Shown one piece after another: positions 13,225 through 19,415 of a stretch of 19,415 bases of DNA (within the stretch, counting starts at the first letter, position 1; the number at the start of each line of letters is the position of its first letter). The notes beneath the pieces were generated by a model. That model was not told the origin of the DNA and made no database searches. It was given only the letters and a program-made list of their open reading frames with translations. The stretch is from Planctomycetaceae bacterium (GTDB taxonomy: Bacteria > Planctomycetota > Planctomycetia > Pirellulales > Thermoguttaceae). The position numbers and the translations under genes are program-made. The stretch is taken from assembly GCA_031283825.1 (NCBI GenBank), contig JAITAZ010000322.1, positions 1 through 19,415 of the forward strand. Reading direction: 5' to 3'.

Positions 13225-14364
13225 TTAATTTGCTTCCATGAAGAAATTGGCTACGCTTTGGCGGCAGGCTTCGGAGATGTTTTTGGTCTTTATGGTTTTT
13301 GTTGATTCTGATTTCTCATAACTCTGACGTCTTGACGGAGACGTTAACCAAAGTTTAGGTCTTTGAGGCATCCGCTCGCAAAAAGCTCTAATCTGATGAG
13401 GACGAATCTTTGTGTCCGTATGTCCATGAACTATCATTATCGGTTGATTCACTTTTTTTATAATCGGATCAACATCTATAAATTGACAATCATACCACAA
13501 ACCTAAAACATATCGCCGCCATTTTTCGTAAACAAATATTGCAGATTGCTTTATCGAATAAGAAATCACTTGCAAAAACAAAATTGCCATAGAGAAATTT
13601 ATCGTCCGCCTTCTTGCTAACTTGGCAGATTTAACAAGAGCATTCCAGCAATTCTTACTAAACAATCGACTCTCCGCCGTCGGCGCGTCCAACACAATTG
13701 ATTTAACTCTCGAATCAGAACCCGCCGCACAAAGCGCAATTGTCGCCCCCTTGCCTAGACCAAAAATACTAATTCCTTTTCCGTCTTTATTGTCTTTAAT
13801 TTTCGCCCAATTATTTGTCCGTGAATTATCGTTAAAATTTTTGTTAAAATTATCGTTACAATAATTATTACAATTTTTATTCTCGTTATCGTTATAATTT
13901 TCTCTCTTACAAACATACTCGATAGCGGCTTTAACGTCATTCATGTCCGCCGCCGTCAACCAAGGAGCAGGATAATCCTTAACGCAAATATCACTTTTAC
14001 CATGATTTCTAAAATCAAATGTAAATACGTTAAATCCTTCAAATGTAAGCGTTTCAAGATACGGCGCAATATTCGATCTGCTGCCGTTTAATTCATGACA
14101 AAATAAAATCGTTCCATGATTTATTTCGTTTCTACTTGAGATAAATAATCCGCGAAGCGTTATGCCGTCGTCTGAAGTAAACTCAATTTCGTCTCCTTCC
14201 GGCAATTCGTCGGAATATCGCAACGGAAGCCAAGACGTCTCCGAAAAAAGATGACTCGCCCGCATACAAGGCGAAAAAATAAAAATCCGACCGGCAATAT
14301 GCAAAAATAACGTAATTCCTAAAACAATAAACGCCGGAAACAAAATTTGTGAAATAATCATCAT
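13225..14364 (-). CDS. Membrane-anchored alpha/beta-hydrolase-fold protein lacking the nucleophile motif
   Basis: A 379-residue protein with an N-terminal hydrophobic helix (about 4-30), then an alpha/beta-hydrolase fold. Supporting landmarks are TILFCHELNGSRSN (85-98, oxyanion-hole region), TFDFRNHGKSD (115-125) and IVHGHTDTKI with the likely acid Asp317. At the nucleophile elbow, where G-x-S-x-G is expected, it reads FGLGKGATIAL (201-211), with Gly instead of Ser. No convincing catalytic His follows near the C-terminus (LTSPSRRQSYEKSE). It may therefore be a pseudoenzyme or use other chemistry. An Asn-rich low-complexity insert (about 156-185) precedes the elbow strand. It is flanked by repeat elements on both sides. 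The exact function is not known. Confidence 0.75.
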   Translation of the reverse strand: MMIISQILFPAFIVLGITLFLHIAGRIFIFSPCMRASHLFSETSWLPLRYSDELPEGDEIEFTSDDGITLRGLFISSRNEINHGTILFCHELNGSRSNIAPYLETLTFEGFNVFTFDFRNHGKSDICVKDYPAPWLTAADMNDVKAAIEYVCKRENYNDNENKNCNNYCNDNFNKNFNDNSRTNNWAKIKDNKDGKGISIFGLGKGATIALCAAGSDSRVKSIVLDAPTAESRLFSKNCWNALVKSAKLARRRTINFSMAILFLQVISYSIKQSAIFVYEKWRRYVLGLWYDCQFIDVDPIIKKVNQPIMIVHGHTDTKIRPHQIRAFCERMPQRPKLWLTSPSRRQSYEKSESTKTIKTKNISEACRQSVANFFMEAN

Positions 14365-14710
14365 ATTTTAAACGCCTTTTAAACTACTCGCACCTGAATT
14401 TTCAGCTAGAGCCGACTAATTATACTTTGAACGAGAACAAATGATTCTTTTTTTAGGGGACACAAAGGAGACTTTGTTGTTTGAAATCGGAGATTAACAA
14501 CTTAAACGAAATCGTTTTTGAGTCGTTTCAAACAGATTTTCAACCAAAACATCCCCTTTGTCCCATTAAAAAACATCAACTAAATCGAGCATCTCTAAAA
14601 GCTCAAATTATATTTGATAATTTTTGATAATTTTGTCAAAAATAAATTTTTAATCTGTCATTATTTTATACCGAAAAAAAACTAATCATTTGTTTCTGCT
14701 CAAAGTATAA
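14365..14710. other. Gap occupied by a truncated hairpin repeat and a TIR element
   Basis: 14381-14414 is the head of a covarying-hairpin repeat (AAACTACTCGCACCTGAATT to AGAGCCG), cut off before its hairpin where the TIR element at 14417 begins. No gene is seen. Confidence 0.6.
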
Positions 14711-14712
14711 TT
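14417..14712. mobile_element. About 296-bp element with about 35-bp terminal inverted repeats
   Basis: The left end has TAATTATACTTTGAACGAGA and then ACAAATGATTCTTTTTTT. The right end on the minus strand has TAATTATACTTTGAGCAGAA and then ACAAATGATTAGTTTTTT. Within it are a forward GGGGAC/box module (14456-14502) and an inverted one (14518-14570), boxes innermost, as at 8491-9114. The right end abuts the stop codon of the porin gene. Confidence 0.65.
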
Positions 14713-16966
14713 ACTTTAAATATCTGTTGTTTCTCAGAGATTTTGTTTCGGCGGTTGCGTTTGTAGTCGTATTAGATGAAGGCGTTAGGTTTGGCGAGGT
14801 GAACGAAACTTGTCTGTTGTTTGAATCTAAACTTGACGTATTTACCGACGGTAACGGCGCGGGTCTCAACGAAAGATCTTTTTGTGTTTCGCCTGAATTG
14901 TTTACGGGTTGATTAGTCGTGAAATCATTTATAACTTTTGGCGAAATTTTTGATCCTTTGTCCGATTCAATTACTTTTGGCGCGAGAACCGGCGGTTTTT
15001 CTTCGATTGGTTTTTCGTTGATAATTTCGGTTTTTACGTCTGCTTTTATTGTTCCGGCGGGCAACAAGTTTTCGGCGTATTGGAATTGTTGATATCTTTC
15101 GCGGCTTAAAATTTTTGGTCTTGTGAAACCGTAATTTATTCTTCGGCTTGCGTCTTCGGCTCTTGCTCTTCTTTTTGCGTCGAAGTACGCTTTCGAGGGC
15201 CACGAACCTTCAACCAAATAAACGTTATCATATTCTAACAACGAACCTTTCCGATAATGTAACGTTGTAATTGCGATATTGTAATCGATTATTGCGCGAT
15301 AATATTCCGTATCGGCTTCCGCTAATCTTCTTTGTGCGTCTAGAACTTGATCTAGCGTAGTCGTGTATGCCGCGAAAGCCGCTGTTACTGCGCTGACTTC
15401 TTCTGTTGCCGCGATTCTGCGTTGTAGCATTGTAACGCTTGTTTGATACGCTTGCGTAATTTCGCGGAATGAATCCGCTAATTGATGAGATAATTCTAAT
15501 TCTTGTTCTTGCAAAATAGCTCGTGATTTAGCTAAATTTAATTGAGCGTTACGAACTCCGGCTAATTCTCTTCTCCATCCGAAAGGCATTGATGCGTTTA
15601 ATCCTAAAACCCATCCGCTGTAATTTCCGCTTGTTAAACTTCCGATTGCGTTGCTTTTATGATTTCCTTGATTTATAAGTTCTTCGCCAGCTCCGTTCCA
15701 TCTGTATCCGCCGGTCAAATCGACTTGCGGCATGAGGAAATTTTTCGACGCGATTAGTTCGAGTTCTCGTTTTTTCACTTCCCATTTTTGTTTTCTCAAT
15801 TCCGGCGATCTGTACAACGCTTCGCACACGATATTTTGCCAATCGAGTTTAATTGGCGCGGTGAGCGGTTCGTTGTTTGGTCTAATCAATCGACCGTCTG
15901 TTACGGCTAATCCTAAAATAGAACGAAGCGCGGATTCGGTTCGGAATAAATTCGTTTGAGCCGATTCGGTCTGACCTCTAAACGTGTAATAATTATTTCG
16001 AGCTTGCGTTTCGTTTTGTGCAGACCCGCCTTTCGCGCCGTGATCTCTCATGGTGCGAATTTGAACCCAAGTTTGATGAGCGGCATCGCGACCTAATTTA
16101 ACGGATTCGAGTCGATGATAAGCGTAGTACAAATTCCAGTATGCTTTTTCTACGTCAGCGACAAGATTTCGAGTTGCCATTTCGAAATCGTTGATTGCTT
16201 GATCCGTATTGATTCGCGCGATAACAACGCCGGAATAAACGCCGGGTTGACCATTAGGACCAGCGATTCGATTAAATTGAATTCCATTTCCGCGAAACAA
16301 CGGTTGAACAAATCCGCCTTCGAGATAACTTGACCACCCGTCGCCCAAAGTGGGATTACCGCTATATTGATATTGATTTGATTGATTTAAGTAAAATCGC
16401 GTTCCTGTTGCGGTGGTTTTATTTACACCGACTCCAAGCGTTCCGACGTCAGTTTGCGGACTTCCGGGCGTATCGCGTTTTTCCCATTGAGTTGTGGCGG
16501 ACAACATCGCGTCGAAAGCTGATAATGCAGCTTCAACTCCGTATTGTGGACTGCTTTCGGTCAATGCAATATCGTAAACGGTGCCGACGGCATTGGGCGA
16601 TGAAAGTAAAGCTCCGGAAACGCCGGAAGTTCCGCCGCTGGAGAATCCTACGCCGTTTAGCGTGCGGATTACTTTGCAATTTTGTAAAGCAATTTGAATT
16701 GCTTCTTCAAGTGAAATGTCCCAAAATCCAGTCGGTTCAGGGTTTGTAAGCGTCAATGGTTCGATAGCGCCGCAGACTTCGTTGAGTTTAGGGACGTCGG
16801 CGTCGGGATAATCGATGCGGGTCGCGTGAGTTTTGAGATACTTCTGATATTGTCCCTTTTCAGTAAGATAAATCGGCTGTTGAGGCTGACAACCAACGAG
16901 GTTAATCAGACATAAAACGGCAATGCCAACCAAAAGGGTAATTGATATTTTGTGAAGGGAACTCAT
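14711..16966 (-). CDS. TolC-like outer-membrane efflux lipoprotein
   Basis: A 751-residue outer-membrane channel component expected to work with an inner-membrane pump and periplasmic adaptor for export or efflux. The signal peptide ends in the lipobox LVGC, lipid-modified Cys26. Two OEP repeats follow: DISLEEAIQIALQNCKVIRT opens the first, and the long helical stretch DVEKAYWNLYYAYHRLESVK continues it. The second ends with LDQVLDAQRRLAEADTEYYR and IDYNIAITTLHYRKGSLL. At 751 residues it is much longer than E. coli TolC, owing to a Gly/Ser-rich N-terminal insert (GFSSGGTSGVSG) and a Pro/Asn-rich C-terminal tail of about 130 residues. This layout is the main planctomycete-like signal in the window. 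AGGAAG at 16972-16977 supports the start. No pump or adaptor gene is adjacent. Confidence 0.9.
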   Translation of the reverse strand: MSSLHKISITLLVGIAVLCLINLVGCQPQQPIYLTEKGQYQKYLKTHATRIDYPDADVPKLNEVCGAIEPLTLTNPEPTGFWDISLEEAIQIALQNCKVIRTLNGVGFSSGGTSGVSGALLSSPNAVGTVYDIALTESSPQYGVEAALSAFDAMLSATTQWEKRDTPGSPQTDVGTLGVGVNKTTATGTRFYLNQSNQYQYSGNPTLGDGWSSYLEGGFVQPLFRGNGIQFNRIAGPNGQPGVYSGVVIARINTDQAINDFEMATRNLVADVEKAYWNLYYAYHRLESVKLGRDAAHQTWVQIRTMRDHGAKGGSAQNETQARNNYYTFRGQTESAQTNLFRTESALRSILGLAVTDGRLIRPNNEPLTAPIKLDWQNIVCEALYRSPELRKQKWEVKKRELELIASKNFLMPQVDLTGGYRWNGAGEELINQGNHKSNAIGSLTSGNYSGWVLGLNASMPFGWRRELAGVRNAQLNLAKSRAILQEQELELSHQLADSFREITQAYQTSVTMLQRRIAATEEVSAVTAAFAAYTTTLDQVLDAQRRLAEADTEYYRAIIDYNIAITTLHYRKGSLLEYDNVYLVEGSWPSKAYFDAKRRARAEDASRRINYGFTRPKILSRERYQQFQYAENLLPAGTIKADVKTEIINEKPIEEKPPVLAPKVIESDKGSKISPKVINDFTTNQPVNNSGETQKDLSLRPAPLPSVNTSSLDSNNRQVSFTSPNLTPSSNTTTNATAETKSLRNNRYLK

Positions 16967-17645
16967 GTTTTCTTCCTTTAGCTAATTATGCAGTTAGTAA
17001 TGTAGAATTTAACGATTACTAATGCAAAAGGAGTATTCAACCTGTGTTAACCGGAATATTTAAGTAATTTATAACGAGCAATAATTACGTTAAATTTGCG
17101 AAGTCTATTAAATACTGTATCAAGGCGGTTTTTTAAGCAAAAAATTGTAAAATAAGCTCGATATAATTTTTAGTAATTCGATTGTGATTATGTATTGTAT
17201 TAGCGAGTTTTGAGCCGGTTTTTATATTTTGCGACTTTTGAGCATCAAAGCGGGCGACGATGGCAAATTGAGTAAGTTCTTGGAAAGAAAATCATTGAGC
17301 GTTTTATTTTTCCGGCTTAAAGTCAAAATCGAGTTTAGCGAGCGGAATAATCTAATGATGTAAATTTTTATTCGATTTGCAACTATTACAACACTTCTTT
17401 GTTTTTTCGGCGAAGTTGTTGGTTACCCCTAAATATTCTTAAAGCAATCCGCGCAACAATAATTATCGGGTTTTCCCGCAAAATCCAAATCGTCAGACTA
17501 ATCGAAAAAGTTTAATTTATCGGCAAACTTTTTTTATTTTTTTCAGACACTTTAATAGATAAAGTCAACCTAGATTATCTAAATCAACAAAAAAGAAAGA
17601 TAGGAAAGAAATCAGCAACAGCTCATCGAATAAACAATCCCTTCG

Positions 17646-17775
17646 GGTAACTTCTAAAAACTAATTTTATTAGGAACGTGGCTGTCCCGCCTGCATGACA
17701 TACGGCTAAATATGCGGTCGAAACGACTGCGTTCCTAATAAAAATAAATTTTACATGAGGTTTTTAGATGTTCCC
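17646..17775 (+). repeat. 130-bp palindromic repeat, copy C
   Basis: A full-length copy in the same orientation as 1-119. The core has several changes from copy A (GTGGCTGTCCCGCC, GCGGTCGAAACGACTGC). The edges are GGTAACTTCTAAAAAC and GTTTTTAGATGTTCCC. Confidence 0.8.
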
Positions 17776-17834
17776 TTGAGTTGTTTCAAAAGATTTTCAC
17801 CTCAAACATCCCCTTCGTTCTCAATGACCCCTTA
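17776..17834 (-). repeat. Degenerate GGGGACNNN/box module
   Basis: It reads TTGAGTTGTTTCAAAAGATT then CATCCCCTTCGTTCTCAATG, closest to the inverted module at 14518-14570. It abuts repeat copy C. Confidence 0.5.
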
Positions 17835-17854
17835 ATAGCAATACGCAATTAAAT

Positions 17855-18787
17855 TTAATTTGTCCAATCGAGTCCTACATCGATTGAGGTTGCGGAATGC
17901 GTTAAAGCTCCTACGCTTATTCTTTCAACTCCAGACTCTGCAATTGCTTTTACGGTTGATAGTCTTACACCGCCGGAGGCTTCTAGTTGTACGTTTACTC
18001 CGGCATGATTTCGCATTTCTACTGCTTTACGCAACATTTCCGGAGTCATGTTATCTAACAAAACAATATCCGGCTCAACCGTTAATACTTGAGCGAATTG
18101 TTCCAAGTTGTCAACCTCAACCTCGACAATTTTGAAACTTGCCGCTTCGTTACCAAATCTGGTTTGCAAATATTCTTTTGCCTTGCTTACAGCTTCCGCC
18201 GGATTGTAAATTGTTCTTTCTTGTCCAAAGGCAAGATGATTGTCTTTGATCAAAATTGCGTCGTATAATCCTGTTCTGTGATTTTGACCTCCGCCGCAAC
18301 GTACAGCGTATTTTTCCAATCGACGCCAGCCAAGAGTTGTTTTTCGCGTATCATAAATTTTCGCCGACGTACCAGAAATCGCCTCGACATATTTTCGTGT
18401 CAAGGTTGCAATTCCGATCAATCGACCAACAAGATTTAATAAAGGTCGTTCTGCCATCAATATTCCGCGAACTGAACCGGTTATTCGACCAAGTTGCGTT
18501 CCGCGTTTGACAAATTTACCGTCCTCGATTTCAGTCGCCGAGTCTGATTCCCACATCAAACTTGAGTTGATTGCATTAATTAACGTCGGAATTGCCAGCA
18601 ATCCTGCAACTACCGCGTCTTCGCGAATCGCTACCGACGCGCCGCCAGACGTTACTTCAGGAATCAATGCAAGACTCGTCAAGTCGCCGATTACCGAAAT
18701 GTCTTCGTCCAATGCAAGCGAAACTAAACGAATTAAATCTTGCTCGATAAATTCGTTCCACTCGTTTTGATAAAATTCTTTAATCAT
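17855..18787 (-). CDS. nadC: Nicotinate-nucleotide pyrophosphorylase (carboxylating)
   Basis: A 310-residue cytosolic quinolinate phosphoribosyltransferase (EC 2.4.2.19). It converts quinolinate and PRPP to nicotinate mononucleotide, CO2 and PPi in de novo NAD synthesis. Family landmarks in order are DEDISVIGDLTS (28-39), MAERPLLNLVGRLIGIATLT (111-130) and YDTRKTTLGWRRLEKYAV (145-162). KYAVRCGGGQNHRTGLYDAI (159-178), EVEVDN with Glu224, LLDNM with Asp245, LEASGGV and ISVGALTHSA follow. Length and motifs are complete. There is no strong ribosome-binding site upstream of the ATG at 18787. nadA and nadB are not in the window. Confidence 0.96.
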   Translation of the reverse strand: MIKEFYQNEWNEFIEQDLIRLVSLALDEDISVIGDLTSLALIPEVTSGGASVAIREDAVVAGLLAIPTLINAINSSLMWESDSATEIEDGKFVKRGTQLGRITGSVRGILMAERPLLNLVGRLIGIATLTRKYVEAISGTSAKIYDTRKTTLGWRRLEKYAVRCGGGQNHRTGLYDAILIKDNHLAFGQERTIYNPAEAVSKAKEYLQTRFGNEAASFKIVEVEVDNLEQFAQVLTVEPDIVLLDNMTPEMLRKAVEMRNHAGVNVQLEASGGVRLSTVKAIAESGVERISVGALTHSATSIDVGLDWTN

Positions 18788-19196
18788 GGTTTTTTGAAAT
18801 TAGAAATTAGAAATTCGGAATGCAGAATTATGTTTTTTGTTTTTGATTGGTAATTGGGAAGTATTGCCGTTGAATTTTAGTATCCGTTCAGGTCGCGTCG
18901 GCGTTAGCCGATAATAAATCTGAATTGATTTTAATTATTGGGAATCTCTAAAAATTAAATTTTTATTAAAACCGCGTAGCGGTTTCCCAAAATAGCGATG
19001 GGTAAAAATTCGCTAGAATTTTCACCCATCGAAAAAAAATCGCGTTACAAATTTATTTTCAACGGGTGAAATCGCATTGCGAATTTATTTTCGACGGGTG
19101 AAATCGCATTGCGATTTCACCCATCGCTATTTTGGAGTTGTCCCTACGGGACAAGGTTGATGTTTTGATTCAAATTAAAAATATTCCACTGATATA
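18788..19196. other. Gap with small palindromes and a tandem duplication
   Basis: No gene is seen. 18892-18940 shares GTCGCGTCGGCGTTAGCCGA and TAAATCTGAATTGATTTTAA with the interior of the 12982-13222 element. 18987-19135 is a palindromic block. 19139-19155 is the small palindrome TTGTCCC-TAC-GGGACAA. Confidence 0.6.
18987..19135. repeat. Palindromic block with 17-bp perfect ends and 32-bp tandem repeat
   Basis: The ends CCAAAATAGCGATGGGT (18987-19003) and ACCCATCGCTATTTTGG (19119-19135) are exact complements. A 32-bp unit is repeated in tandem at 19050-19081 and 19082-19113 with one mismatch. 19096-19122 forms a 12-bp perfect stem GGGTGAAATCGC/GCGATTTCACCC with a 3-nt loop. Confidence 0.8.
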
Positions 19197-19415
19197 TTAC
19201 CCAATTTTTTCTTTACTTGGTTCTCGTTGTATTTCTTCCATTTTGCATCCGACATTTTTGCCGGCAAAAGCAATTCCCAGAAGAATGATTTTTCCAGAGT
19301 ATTTGTTGTAATAACGTCGTTCGTGTATTTGTTTCATTGCTTCTTTGAGTAAGGTATTTATTTTCTTTTTGGCGTGATATTTTATTTCGGCAATAACCGT
19401 AACACCGGATTGTTC
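19197..19415 (-). CDS. C-terminal end of a PD-(D/E)XK nuclease-like (DUF1703) AAA-ATPase-type protein, partial
   Basis: Seventy-two codons ending at TAA 19197-19199; the rest lies beyond the window. The segment VTVIAEIKYHAKK gives the E-x-K of a PD-(D/E)XK nuclease core. The part EAMKQIHERRYYNKYSGKII followed by LLGIAFAGKNVGC matches the typical ending of the DUF1703 domain, found at the C-terminus of AAA-ATPase-like proteins common in gut and anaerobic bacteria. Their function is not established. The reading frame was found by translating the minus strand from the window edge. The stop codon sits within GTAATATATCAGTGG, an end sequence of a dispersed repeat. Confidence 0.75.
   Translation of the reverse strand, partial: EQSGVTVIAEIKYHAKKKINTLLKEAMKQIHERRYYNKYSGKIILLGIAFAGKNVGCKMEEIQREPSKEKIG

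Larger units (their letters stand above)
16967..17854. other. 890-bp gap without a recognisable gene
   Basis: 16967-17640 is AT-rich leader sequence upstream of the porin gene, with no open frame of note, no RNA fold I recognise and few repeats, which is unusual for this window. It may hold promoter or regulatory sites that cannot be placed by eye. 17646-17834 holds two repeats. Confidence 0.5.

Overview
This AT-rich window reads as part of a free-living or host-associated Gram-negative chromosome, most likely from a low-GC member of the Planctomycetota. The case rests on three things: the long lipoprotein TolC-type efflux porin with an N-terminal block of the planctomycete style, a lipoprotein-like protein with a Pro/Thr linker and leucine-rich repeats, and an alpha/beta hydrolase with a divergent nucleophile elbow. 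The assignment is an inference; no rRNA or tRNA gene is present to settle it. Only about two thirds of the window is coding. Almost every gap between genes is filled with dispersed, often palindromic repeats.

Layout. 1-371 holds an incomplete repeat copy and a Cys/Gly-free hairpin repeat. 372-860 (-) is a DtxR/MntR-type metalloregulator. 1462-2106 (-) is a YihX-like HAD phosphatase. 2341-2829 (+) is a 6-pyruvoyltetrahydropterin synthase/QueD-family enzyme with a Glu-type active-site motif. 3043-5157 (+) carries darT and darG, a DNA ADP-ribosylation toxin and its macrodomain antitoxin, separated by 423 bp of repeats. 5268-5546 (-) is a small zinc-ribbon protein. 5687-8065 (-) is a methyl-accepting chemotaxis protein. 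About 1.3 kb of nested repeats follows. 9405-11066 (-) is the leucine-rich-repeat protein, 11433-12548 (-) a ROK glucokinase, 13225-14364 (-) the degenerate alpha/beta hydrolase, 14711-16966 (-) the TolC-like porin and 17855-18787 (-) NadC. 19197-19415 (-) is the C-terminal end of a PD-(D/E)XK nuclease-like (DUF1703) protein that runs off the window.

The genes do not form a pathway. Apart from darT-darG each looks monocistronic, with its own leader and repeat-filled flanks. The recognisable biology is phage defence/toxin-antitoxin (DarTG), metal-responsive regulation, pterin (folate or queuosine) and NAD biosynthesis, glucose phosphorylation, chemotaxis and efflux.

The most unusual content is the repeat landscape. 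It includes a 130-bp palindromic element (three copies); a roughly 60-bp element with a hairpin whose stem changes in both arms between copies and which brackets darG; a module made of a 9-bp-period GGGGACNNN array plus a conserved 20-bp box (about ten copies, often as inverted pairs inside larger terminal-inverted-repeat elements); a 241-bp element with 17-bp terminal inverted repeats; and a perfect 23-bp-arm palindrome. No transposase gene is present, so these would be non-autonomous elements.
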